Below, piece after piece: positions 37,014 through 45,056 of a stretch of 64,000 nucleotides of DNA (position 1 is its first letter; every line of letters begins with the position of its first letter). Below the pieces are notes generated by a model. That model ran no database searches. It saw nothing but the letters and a program-made list of their open reading frames with translations, and was not told the DNA's origin. Source of the stretch: Gimesia chilikensis (GTDB taxonomy: Bacteria; Planctomycetota; Planctomycetia; Planctomycetales; Planctomycetaceae). The stretch is taken from NCBI RefSeq assembly GCF_008329715.1, contig NZ_VTSR01000020.1, positions 1 through 64,000 of the forward strand, given 5' to 3'. The translations under genes and the position numbers were made by a program.

Positions 37014-37349
37014 ATGTTGCGCGTGATGCACCGTTTGTACAACGACGAAGCTGGTTTCGTCATCTCTGCTGAACTGGTTCTGGTTCTGACGATTGGCGTT
37101 CTGGCCATGATTGTTGGACTGAGCGAAGTTGCCGTCGCCGTGAACACCGAATTGAACGATGTTTCCAATGCCATCGGTGCGTTAAATCAGACCTACGCCG
37201 TCACCGGTTTCTGGTCCGGTTCACGTGGCAAAACCAAAAGCTACACCGTTGGCAGTGAATTCGATGATTCCTTCGATGACTGCGATCTGAACACCACCTG
37301 CGATATTGTCTGCGGAGCGGAAGGACTGCAGTCTGAAGGTGGCTGGTAA
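37014..37349 (+). CDS. Flp-like pilin paralog 9
   Basis: 111 aa; AAGGGGACTCTCTC before the ATG. The leader is longer (MLRVMHRLYNDEAG), the helix reads LVLTIGVLAMIV, and QTYAVTGF replaces QSYAYTGF. The C-terminal part is DDCDLNTTCDIVCG with an extra Cys. It is the most divergent copy and has its own sigma-54-type promoter and terminator. Confidence 0.8.
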   Translation: MLRVMHRLYNDEAGFVISAELVLVLTIGVLAMIVGLSEVAVAVNTELNDVSNAIGALNQTYAVTGFWSGSRGKTKSYTVGSEFDDSFDDCDLNTTCDIVCGAEGLQSEGGW

Positions 37350-37396
37350 GACATGACCGGGGTCAGACTATTCTGACCATGAGAATTAGACAAAAT

Positions 37397-37436
37397 ACCG
37401 AGGCAGGTTTCGAAAGAGATCTGCCTCGGTTCTATT
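37397..37436 (+). terminator. Terminator after pilin copy 9
   Basis: ACCGAGGCAG and CTGCCTCGGT form a perfect 10-bp stem, then TTCTATT. It closes the array before the convergent YTV region and may act in both directions. Confidence 0.7.
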
Positions 37437-37515
37437 ACCTGGTCTCAGATATAATCTCACATAGATTCGTGTCTGATCCGGACCTCCATATTGTGTCAAC
37501 CACCGGTTCTCTGCT

Positions 37516-37812
37516 TCAAAGACAATTCCAGAGATAGAGATCTTCTTCACGCTCCAGGGCAAGCTTTGAGAGCCGGCACAGAGCTGCCAGCAGCTCCTGA
37601 AGATCCTGGTCGTTATCATAGGGAACTTCGCTGGTTTCCTTCCAAGTCTCAATCACTGCCGTCATGTCGTGTGCTTCTACGTCGGCCAGAGCTTTCACCA
37701 AAGACTCGGGAAAGATAAACGTAATCTGATCGTAATCATTGTCAGGGTCACCAGCAGTCTGCAGCAATGAAAAAAGGCAGGTTTCGGATGAAACCTGCCT
37801 TTGTGCGTTCAC
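37516..37812 (-). CDS. Small acidic hypothetical protein, possibly truncated
   Basis: Up to 98 aa from a GTG. Most of it reads like a real acidic protein (ITFIFPESLVKALADVEAHD, then DLQELLAALCRLSKLALE and EEDLYLWNCL). The first 15 codons, however, are the terminator hairpin of the YTV gene. A TTG at 37767 just after the hairpin is the next possible start and has no ribosome-binding site. It may be a gene whose 5' end was lost, or be translated from read-through. No family recognised. Confidence 0.4.
   Translation of the reverse strand: MNAQRQVSSETCLFSLLQTAGDPDNDYDQITFIFPESLVKALADVEAHDMTAVIETWKETSEVPYDNDQDLQELLAALCRLSKLALEREEDLYLWNCL
37769..37803 (-). terminator. Terminator of the YTV gene
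   Basis: On the minus strand AAAGGCAGGTTTC and GAAACCTGCCTTT form a perfect 13-bp stem with a 4-nt loop, then a T-run. Confidence 0.9.
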
Positions 37813-37836
37813 AACACTTGGGAATCGTCAGACCGC

Positions 37837-39177
37837 TTAAGCTGAAACCTGTGGTTTAGCAGGAGCGGATTTCGGATTTGCTTCGGGTTCCGGCTCGGGA
37901 GTCGGAGCAACCGGCTTGTTTGATCCCCGGTTCTGGGGAGCAGGAGACAGGTCGCAGTTTCCGGTCGAGCAGGCCGAAGTGGTCGGGCAGACGGTGGTAG
38001 GCACCATCGTGCAGACTTCGTAAGGCACCTTGCGGGCCACACACTTGGCAACATAACGTGTGCAGGTGACTGGTACCTGTTTGGGTACGCAGCGGGCAAC
38101 ACGGTGTGTCACGGTGTAAGGCACTTTGCGAGTGACGCATTCAGCCACTTTGCGGGTGCATTTTTCCGATACCATGCGGCAGGTCTGTACGGGTACTTTT
38201 CGTACTTTTTCTTCACAGACCCAGCGGCAGGTTTTGTACGGAACCTTCTGAGCAACGGTTTCCGTTACCCAGCGGCAGGTCCGGTAAGGTACCTTGGTCA
38301 CAACGACTTCAGGAACCATTTTGCAGACCTTTACAGGTACCTTGTTGACGATCACTTCGGGAACGTAACGGGTTACCTGAACCGGGCAGTTCTGACGGAC
38401 AACCTGAGGCACATACTGTGTACAGGGTACCTGACAGGCAACGCGGCGCAGTCTCCAGACCTTACGGCAATGAGTTTTGCCGGGAACCTGAACCATGGTC
38501 ATCCGGGGAATACCACAGGCGTCAGTAGTCCAGCAGGGACGGCAGCGTCCCGGTTTCTGAACCTGACGGGTTTCCCAGACTCCCTGCATACGATGAACCG
38601 TCCGGTAGGTGGTCACAGGCTTCATGACGGTGTAGCAACGCTCCTGGTTGATCGTCTCCGTCACAGGACGCATGACCGTCTGGCGGCATTCCTGTTCGAT
38701 GGTTTCGACAACCGGACGCATTACAGTCCGACGGCACTCTCGCTCATGTGTTTCCCAGACCGGTTTCTGCACCTGGTAGCTGCAGTCACGGTACGCAGTT
38801 TCAACGATGGGACGTCGCACGGTGTAACGTTCTTCGCGTTCTGCAGTCTCATACACGGGCTTCTGAACCGTATATTCGACATCGCGATAGACCGTTTCGT
38901 TGACCATACGATAACAGGTTTCCTGTTTGTCTTCGTAAACTGTCTCGTATTCCGTACGATAAGCCGTGTACTGCTGAGGTTCCATAACCTGATCGTACTC
39001 GGTCCGATAGCATGTCTTCCGCTCGACTCGGCAAGCGGTGTAACAGGCAGTCGGCTGGCAGGCAGTGGTCGGACAGCAGTTGTAGCTCGCTGCGCCAAAA
39101 TACCTGCAGGCTTGTGCGGAATCGTTGACAGCCAGCATCGCCACAGCGGCGAGTGCCAGGGCCAGTGTTTTTCTCAT
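37837..39177 (-). CDS. YTV-repeat Cys-rich cell-wall protein
   Basis: 446 aa from the ATG at 39177, which has GGAGGGGG just before it. Signal peptide about 1-23. The mature part consists of imperfect repeats of about 15-20 residues, with cores such as YTVQKPVYET, CRRTVMRPVVET and KVPYRTCRWVTE, and is rich in Tyr, Thr, Val, Arg and Cys (over 30 Cys). The last 55 residues are Pro/Glu/Ala-rich. This matches the YTV family first described in Rhodopirellula. These abundant secreted proteins are believed to be cross-linked by disulfides into the planctomycete envelope. It has its own terminator. It lies end-to-end with the pilin-like array, which also encodes secreted Cys-containing proteins. Confidence 0.9.
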   Translation of the reverse strand: MRKTLALALAAVAMLAVNDSAQACRYFGAASYNCCPTTACQPTACYTACRVERKTCYRTEYDQVMEPQQYTAYRTEYETVYEDKQETCYRMVNETVYRDVEYTVQKPVYETAEREERYTVRRPIVETAYRDCSYQVQKPVWETHERECRRTVMRPVVETIEQECRQTVMRPVTETINQERCYTVMKPVTTYRTVHRMQGVWETRQVQKPGRCRPCWTTDACGIPRMTMVQVPGKTHCRKVWRLRRVACQVPCTQYVPQVVRQNCPVQVTRYVPEVIVNKVPVKVCKMVPEVVVTKVPYRTCRWVTETVAQKVPYKTCRWVCEEKVRKVPVQTCRMVSEKCTRKVAECVTRKVPYTVTHRVARCVPKQVPVTCTRYVAKCVARKVPYEVCTMVPTTVCPTTSACSTGNCDLSPAPQNRGSNKPVAPTPEPEPEANPKSAPAKPQVSA

Positions 39178-39582
39178 TTTTCCCCCTCCAAAAAAGTTCG
39201 TCACATGATGAAAGCGTGCGTTTTCCGATTTTTCATTTCATACATGACTGCCTGCATTATTGACATCACCTGAAAAAAGATGCAAATCAAAAGCTGATGT
39301 CCCGTATGGAAAAACCAAAATCACAGCGGGTTGTTCTATTTAGCACTCAAGCATAGAACAAATAGTTTTGGCAACTTGAGGAAAAAAGGGTGATATCGCT
39401 CTTTAGTTAAGAGGTCGATTGGCAGCGCTGTTTATAATCGTTATCACCTGCAAAGTTTCACAAATGCAACATCAGAGCAGCTTAAACAACTGCCATCACT
39501 CAACATGTGTCATGAAAACCACACGCCAAACCCGTTTGAGACGCGTTACGCTTCAGTATATATAGATATCAAAGCGCGTTGA
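39178..39582. other. Intergenic region upstream of the YTV gene
   Basis: 405 bp between two minus-strand genes. It holds the ribosome-binding site of the YTV gene and presumably its promoter; it is AT-rich. No sigma-54-type site, hairpin or repeat was recognised. Confidence 0.5.
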
Positions 39583-40209
39583 TCATTCAAAATCGGACGC
39601 ATAACGCGCGCGAACCGCTTCCAGATCGGCGGGAGTATCCAGGTCGATTAATATCTCCGGATCGTCGCATTCCCAGAGCACCGGCGCGGCACTCCCCTCT
39701 TTCCAGAGCGCATTGATTCCCTGCGTGGCTCCCAGTTGAAAGACCTCTTGCGCGACCGACCAGCGAAAAAATGCGGGGTGCCCTTTCTTCCCTTCAAAAG
39801 AAGGAATCAGAATCCGCGCATCACTCTGCGACCAGACTTCGCACAGCCGCTCAACCAGCGTCCGTTTAAGCACCGGATGGTCGGCGGGAATGAGCAGCCA
39901 GCTGTCCTCTTCTGTGGGTGCATAGTGCGTTTCAATCCACTCTAGTCCCGCCTGCACACTGGCTTTCATATCCGACGGATCGACCTCCGGTTGCACCAGT
40001 TCCACATCTTCTCCTGCGAGGTGTTCCGCCAGCGCCTCATCTCCACCGCGGGCCACGATGACCGTGCGGGTGATCCAGGGAGTCGCCAATCCGTGGATCA
40101 ACCGCTGAATGACCGTCTCTCCGCCCAGGGAGAGCAGCAGCTTATGCGTACCCATCCGCCGGCTGTGTCCCGCGGCAGGAATGACCGCAAACAGTCTGCG
40201 TGGTGTCAT
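39583..40209 (-). CDS. MobA/MocA-like nucleotidyltransferase
   Basis: 208 aa from the ATG at 40209, with AAGGGA seven bases upstream (the frame is open 18 codons further). GT-A-type NTP transferase: VIPAAGHSRRMGTHKLLL (NTP loop, K23), LIPADHPVL (metal Asp), GHPAFF and DIDTPADLE-like IDLDTPADLEAV. Closest to the molybdenum-cofactor cytidylyl/guanylyltransferases that load CTP or GTP onto molybdopterin in the cytoplasm. No molybdenum genes are nearby, so another nucleotide-activated substrate is possible. Confidence 0.85.
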   Translation of the reverse strand: MTPRRLFAVIPAAGHSRRMGTHKLLLSLGGETVIQRLIHGLATPWITRTVIVARGGDEALAEHLAGEDVELVQPEVDPSDMKASVQAGLEWIETHYAPTEEDSWLLIPADHPVLKRTLVERLCEVWSQSDARILIPSFEGKKGHPAFFRWSVAQEVFQLGATQGINALWKEGSAAPVLWECDDPEILIDLDTPADLEAVRARYASDFE

Positions 40210-40325
40210 AAAATCGTCCCTTAGGCTAAAATAAAATTCGACGTGTCTGACGCTAACATTCAAGGGAACGGCTTCCTCTCGGGAAAGCCGTCAAACCTGT
40301 TCTTATAGAGAGTCGAGGTAGTTTC

Positions 40326-41120
40326 GTGCAAATCCTGTTAACCAACGACGATGGTATTCATGCCCCGGGTCTGCGGAGCCTGAGAGCCGCACTCACACAA
40401 CTGGGAGACGTGGAAGTCGTCGCCCCCCTCGCTGAACAGAGTGGCGTCGGCTTGAGCATCACTTATCTGCACCCCCTGATGATACATCAGGAATTCGAGG
40501 GAGAAAAGCATTGGGGCTGGGCGGTCGCCGGCAGTCCCGCGGACTGCGTCAAACTTGGTATTCTCGAGTTCTGCTCACAGAAACCGGATCTGATCGTCAG
40601 CGGCATCAACTCCGGTTCGAATGTCGGCATCAATGTACTTTACTCCGGGACGGTCGCGGGTGCCATCGAAGGTGCCTTTGCCGGGATCCCTTCAATTGCC
40701 GTCTCCGCTGCAAGCAGCTTCTCGAATGATGTCAAACCGGATTATGATCGCTGGGCCGAACAGAGCATCCCCATCATCCGTCAGTTAATGACACAGCAGG
40801 AGACATCCGCTGACCGTCTATGGAACATCAACTTTCCCGAAACCAGACCCGAATGGCCCTGCGGCGTCAAATGGACCTCCCTGGGCGTCAAACGCCACTT
40901 TGATGTGATGGAAAAACGCATCGATCCCCGCGGGCGTCCCTACTTCTGGAGTGGCCTGGATCCCATTATCAACCACCAGCTCGAAGCAGGTACTGATATA
41001 AAAGAGCTCTCCGAGGGCTACGTGACGGTGACGCCGCTCAAATATGATATTACCGACCATGAACGGCTTAACAGTTCTGATAATACACCGGGACAGACGT
41101 TCGATCTTCCTTCCGCTTAA
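40326..41120 (+). CDS. surE: 5'/3'-nucleotidase SurE
   Basis: 264 aa, GTG start. Metal-dependent nucleoside monophosphate phosphatase. N-terminal [13 protein letters not shown] with the metal-binding D8 and D9, [20 protein letters not shown] and the [10 protein letters not shown] loop are all present. Length is normal (250-270). Cytoplasmic or periplasm-facing housekeeping enzyme for nucleotide balance and stress survival. Divergent from the MobA-like gene. Confidence 0.95.
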   Translation: MQILLTNDDGIHAPGLRSLRAALTQLGDVEVVAPLAEQSGVGLSITYLHPLMIHQEFEGEKHWGWAVAGSPADCVKLGILEFCSQKPDLIVSGINSGSNVGINVLYSGTVAGAIEGAFAGIPSIAVSAASSFSNDVKPDYDRWAEQSIPIIRQLMTQQETSADRLWNINFPETRPEWPCGVKWTSLGVKRHFDVMEKRIDPRGRPYFWSGLDPIINHQLEAGTDIKELSEGYVTVTPLKYDITDHERLNSSDNTPGQTFDLPSA

Positions 41121-41340
41121 CCGCGGAGCTATCGATTCCATCTAGAGACAGCCACCGCAGTTTGACAGTCAGTCACCTGTCAGGGTACCATAAACATTGG
41201 TGAATCTGACTACGCCGCTGCTGTGCTGCTGAATTCCTGTTTCGCCGGTACTGTTGAAATCACTTCCGAAACGATATCCAGATGCCCCGTTCGCGCTCCG
41301 CCGCCGCTGAGATCAGAAAAGGGGAAGTGAGAGGTGAATC

Positions 41341-43389
41341 GTGGATCAAACCAGACCTCAGGATCAAACCAGTCTGACCTCCCGTCTGCTGTCAGAGACA
41401 TTCCCCGAAATCCAGAGTCCTGATTTCCTGGAAAAGCTTTCGGACGACAGTCATCAGTTGCTCCGCAAGATCCTCTCGATCACCCCTTTTATTATCTCAG
41501 CCGTCGATAGCCAGGGAATCATCACTCTCTCCGAAGGGGGCGGGCTTACCAAGCTCGGTTTTGAACCAGGCGAACAGGTCGGAAAATCGATCTTCGCTGA
41601 ATTTGCTGACGACCCGGAACTGATCGATCTGTTCCAGCGGACTTTGCAAGGCGAAAAACACCGTCATGTCAGGACGGTCGGTGAGCAGACCTTAGACGTG
41701 GAATACACGCCACTCTACAACGACCAGCAGGAAATCGCCGGATTTCTCACGGTCGCCGTCGATATCTCCGAGAAAGTCGCATCACAGGAAGAACTGCGGC
41801 GTTCCGAGGAACGTTTCAGTACCATCTTCCAGGTCAATCCGATCGCGATGTGTATCACGGAAATCGATACCGGTATCTTTATCGAAGTCAACGAGAACTT
41901 TTTGACGGCCCTGCAGTGCACGCGGGAAGAGATTCTGGGAAAGAGCGCGTTCGATATCGGCTTCTGGCCCAGTAAAGAAACGCGTCGTCAGATGATCGAG
42001 CAGGTTAAAAGTGAAGGAACCGCCCGCGAGCTGTACTTCGATTTTATCATTCCCAACGGAACCCGGCTCTGCACCATGCTCTCAGCGGTCCAGATTTATT
42101 TCCGCGGCGAAACCTTTCTGCTCTCCTGTGTGAAAGATGTAACCCGCGAACGGGCGGCCCTGGATGAACTCGAAAAACTCAATGAAAACCTGGAAGCCCG
42201 CGTCGCTGCACGCACCGCAGAACTGCAGCAGGCTCACGCCAGTCTCAATGAAGAATACACCAAACGCAATCGCCTCTATCGGGCACTGCAACAGACCGAG
42301 GCCCGCTGGCGTTCGCTCGTAACCAACGCCCCGGACACTATTCTGACTCTCGACATCGATGGCACGATCCTCTATCTCAACCATCCCCTCGCAGACCGGG
42401 CCATGGAAGAAATCATCGGATCCTCCATCTATCAATTCCTGCCTGCCGGGGACATCCAGAAAGCCAGAACGATTCTCAAACAGGTGTTCCAGACCGGAAA
42501 ACCACAGGAGATGGAAACCGAAGGCGTCTCATCCTCGGGGCAGAAATACATCTACTCCTGTCGTATCGGAGCAATGGTCAGTGGCGGGATAACGATCGCA
42601 GCCATGGTCATCGCCACCGACATTACACACCAGAAACTGGCCGAACAGGAACTGGTCCGTCGTCGTGCAGAACTGGCACACCTTTCTCGCCTGTCGACGA
42701 TGGGCGAACTCGCCGCCGAACTGTCGCATGAACTCAACCAGCCGCTGGCCGCCATCAATAATTATACCAACGGCTGCATCCGCCGGATTCGCTCGGGCAT
42801 TACTTCACTCGATGATCTGATCGAACCACTCGAGGAAATGTCACGTCAGGCCCAGCGCGCCAGCGAAACCATCAAACGCCTGCGGCGTCACGTGCAGAAA
42901 AGTGAAGTCGAGCAGAAGATACTCGATATCAACCTGGTCATCGAAAATTCGATCGCCCTGCTCCAGCATGAGATCCAGCGGAACTTTATCAGCCTGCAAC
43001 TGGAATTGAGCCCCAAACCACTGAGAACCATCGGTGATGCGATCCAGCTGGAACAGGTCCTCGTGAATCTGCTGCTGAATGCCATCGAAGCCATGTCCGA
43101 ACTGCCGCCCGAACAACGGAAACTGCTGATTGAATCGGATCTTCATATCAACGATAATCTTGTTATTTGTGTGACCGACAGCGGAATAGGTTTGAAAAAA
43201 GGCGAAGAAAATTCTATCTTCGAAACATTCTACACAACTAAACAAAAAGGCCTGGGCGTTGGTTTGTCCATCAGCCAGACCATTGTCGAAGCTCACGGGG
43301 GGAAACTTTACCCCCGTCGCAATAAACAGGGAACGAGCTTCTTCATCGAGCTTCCCTTAGTAAATGGAGATAACAGTGGTGGTGGCTGA
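41341..43389 (+). CDS. PAS-domain sensor histidine kinase (FixL-like)
   Basis: 682 aa, GTG start with GAGAGGTG upstream. No membrane helix, so a soluble sensor. Three PAS domains (about 45-150, 155-275, 325-440) with a coiled coil (about 275-320) between the second and third. HisKA has phospho-acceptor H463 in LSHELNQPLAAINN. The ATPase domain (about 555-680) shows LLLNAIEAM, DSGIGLKKG and GLGVGLSISQTIVEAHGG. The HisKA type and the adjoining FixJ-like regulator (5 bp away) point to a FixL/FixJ or TodS/StyS-like pair. The ligand is unknown; a heme-binding PAS cannot be shown by eye. Confidence 0.93.
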   Translation: MDQTRPQDQTSLTSRLLSETFPEIQSPDFLEKLSDDSHQLLRKILSITPFIISAVDSQGIITLSEGGGLTKLGFEPGEQVGKSIFAEFADDPELIDLFQRTLQGEKHRHVRTVGEQTLDVEYTPLYNDQQEIAGFLTVAVDISEKVASQEELRRSEERFSTIFQVNPIAMCITEIDTGIFIEVNENFLTALQCTREEILGKSAFDIGFWPSKETRRQMIEQVKSEGTARELYFDFIIPNGTRLCTMLSAVQIYFRGETFLLSCVKDVTRERAALDELEKLNENLEARVAARTAELQQAHASLNEEYTKRNRLYRALQQTEARWRSLVTNAPDTILTLDIDGTILYLNHPLADRAMEEIIGSSIYQFLPAGDIQKARTILKQVFQTGKPQEMETEGVSSSGQKYIYSCRIGAMVSGGITIAAMVIATDITHQKLAEQELVRRRAELAHLSRLSTMGELAAELSHELNQPLAAINNYTNGCIRRIRSGITSLDDLIEPLEEMSRQAQRASETIKRLRRHVQKSEVEQKILDINLVIENSIALLQHEIQRNFISLQLELSPKPLRTIGDAIQLEQVLVNLLLNAIEAMSELPPEQRKLLIESDLHINDNLVICVTDSGIGLKKGEENSIFETFYTTKQKGLGVGLSISQTIVEAHGGKLYPRRNKQGTSFFIELPLVNGDNSGGG

Positions 43390-43393
43390 AGCT

Positions 43394-44032
43394 ATGACAA
43401 TCCAACAGGAAGCAACGGTATTTGTCGTCGATGACGACCCGGCTATTCGCAAATCACTCCGCTGGCTGATTGAATCGGTCGGGCTCAAAGTTCAAACCCA
43501 TGAGCTCGCCAGCGAATTTCTGGAAAGTTATTCTCCCGATCATCCCGGCTGCCTGGTACTCGATGTCCGCATCCCCGGCATGAGTGGTCTCGAACTGCAG
43601 GAGAAACTCAGGGAACGTGGTTATGACATTCCCGTCATCATCGTCTCCGGTTACGGAGATGTTCCCATGGCGGTCCGTGCCATGAAAGCGGGAGCCGTTG
43701 ATTTCCTGGAAAAGCCGGTCAGCGACCAGGTTCTGCTGGACTACATCCAGAAAGGCATCGAACGCGATATCCAAAACAAGGCGAATCGAGAGCAGAACAA
43801 AGAACTCGTGGAACGCAAAGCGACGCTCACCCGCCGCGAAAATGAAGTCATGAAATATGTCGTCTCGGGTTTCTCCAGCCGCGAAATTGCAGAGAAGTTA
43901 AATGTCAGCTTTAAGACGGTCGAAGCCCACCGCGCCAAGATCATGAAAAAAATGCAGGCGAAAAGTGTTCCCAAGCTGATTCAGATGGAACTGCAGATCC
44001 AGGGAAGCCCGACTCCGTCTCAGGAACGCTGA
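43394..44032 (+). CDS. FixJ-like response regulator
   Basis: 212 aa from the ATG at 43394. A GTG at 43376 or the ATG at 43364, overlapping the kinase stop, are possible. Receiver domain: FVVDDDPAIRK (acidic pocket D13-D15), phospho-acceptor D57 in LVLDVRIPGMSG, Thr/Ser switch in IIVSGYGD, Lys in FLEKPV. LuxR-type helix-turn-helix at about 145-205 (LTRRENEVMKYVVSGFSSREIAEKLNVSFKTVEAH pattern). A DNA-binding transcription factor driven by the kinase in front of it. Targets are unknown. Confidence 0.93.
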   Translation: MTIQQEATVFVVDDDPAIRKSLRWLIESVGLKVQTHELASEFLESYSPDHPGCLVLDVRIPGMSGLELQEKLRERGYDIPVIIVSGYGDVPMAVRAMKAGAVDFLEKPVSDQVLLDYIQKGIERDIQNKANREQNKELVERKATLTRRENEVMKYVVSGFSSREIAEKLNVSFKTVEAHRAKIMKKMQAKSVPKLIQMELQIQGSPTPSQER

Positions 44033-44117
44033 CCCTTTGAATTTTGCGCCCGATCCGCCATAATCAGGAGCAGGATTTATTGGACAACACAGTTTTTATC
44101 AGCGTCCGGGCACGAAC

Positions 44118-45047
44118 TTGAATACTCAACCAGAACTGGCATGGAACGACGTTCCCGTCTGCGACACGTTTGCAGAAGCATTCACCACGGTCGGAACCCG
44201 TATTATTGTAACCGCGGTCTCCGAATCCTGGGTCCGAATCGCGGCAACCGAAGTCACCGGTTACGCCACCAGTGTCATCGCCTGTGATGCCGAAGCCGGC
44301 GTCGAAAAGTTCCTCTCCCCTGAAGAGAGCCCTGATGGACGTCCCGGCGTCAGCCTCATGTTCTTCGCCTTCAGTCGCTCTGCGCTCGAGAAAGCCGTCA
44401 CCAATCGCGTGGGGCAATGTATCCTGACCTGCCCCACCACCGCCTGCTACGCCGGCATCCCGGTGACAGATCCCGAAAAAGCCCTGGCCCTGGGCAAACA
44501 GCTCCGCTTCTTTGGTGATGGGTTTCAGATCTCCAAGAAATGGGAGGATCGTCGCCTCTGGAGAATTCCCGTCATGGATGGCGAATTTGTCTGCGAAGAT
44601 CGCGTTGGTTCCTTCAAAGGCGTCGCCGGGGGCAACCTGCTGATCTGCGCGAAGAACCAGTCTGCGGGTCTGCTCGCAACCGAAGCGGCAGTTACCGCCA
44701 TGCAGGCCGTCGACAATGTTATCCTCCCCTTTCCGGGAGGCATTGTCCGCAGTGGCAGTAAAGTCGGTTCGAAGTATTCTGCGCTCAAAGCCAGTACGAA
44801 CGACGCTTACTGCCCGACCCTCCGCGCCGAGACCAAATCTGACCTCCCCGAGGGTACAGGCTGCGTCTATGAAATCGTCATCGACGGCGAAACATTCGAC
44901 GACGTCCAGCAGGCAATGTGCGACGGCCTGCAGGCAGCCACGCAGTTACCGGGACTGCTGCAGATCACAGCGGGCAACTACGGCGGCAAACTGGGCAAAC
45001 ACCATTTTCACCTGGCCGAAGTCATCGCTGAACTCAAGCAGAGATAG
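44118..45047 (+). CDS. ftr: Formylmethanofuran:tetrahydromethanopterin formyltransferase
   Basis: 309 aa, TTG start with no strong ribosome-binding site. Family length is about 300. Transfers the formyl group between H4MPT and methanofuran; in bacteria this is subunit D of the Fhc complex of formaldehyde oxidation to formate. Family signatures are visible: [49 protein letters not shown] and the end SAGN-like [12 protein letters not shown]4MPT one-carbon genes are known in Planctomycetota. None of the other fhc or mch/mtd genes is in this window. Confidence 0.93.
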   Translation: MNTQPELAWNDVPVCDTFAEAFTTVGTRIIVTAVSESWVRIAATEVTGYATSVIACDAEAGVEKFLSPEESPDGRPGVSLMFFAFSRSALEKAVTNRVGQCILTCPTTACYAGIPVTDPEKALALGKQLRFFGDGFQISKKWEDRRLWRIPVMDGEFVCEDRVGSFKGVAGGNLLICAKNQSAGLLATEAAVTAMQAVDNVILPFPGGIVRSGSKVGSKYSALKASTNDAYCPTLRAETKSDLPEGTGCVYEIVIDGETFDDVQQAMCDGLQAATQLPGLLQITAGNYGGKLGKHHFHLAEVIAELKQR

Positions 45048-45056
45048 TCTCCGGGA

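Noticed and set aside
31568-37349. Pilin-like array considered as a prophage or integron cassette array
   Set aside because: No integrase, attC-like sites or phage genes; copies have their own promoters and terminators and all belong to one family.
38104-39273. 389-codon plus-strand frame opposite the YTV gene
   Set aside because: Antisense shadow created by the repeated Tyr-Thr-Val codons; the minus frame has the signal peptide and ribosome-binding site.
44118-45047. Ftr taken as a sign of archaeal DNA or recent transfer
   Set aside because: Base composition looks like its neighbours, and H4MPT-linked genes are established in Planctomycetota.
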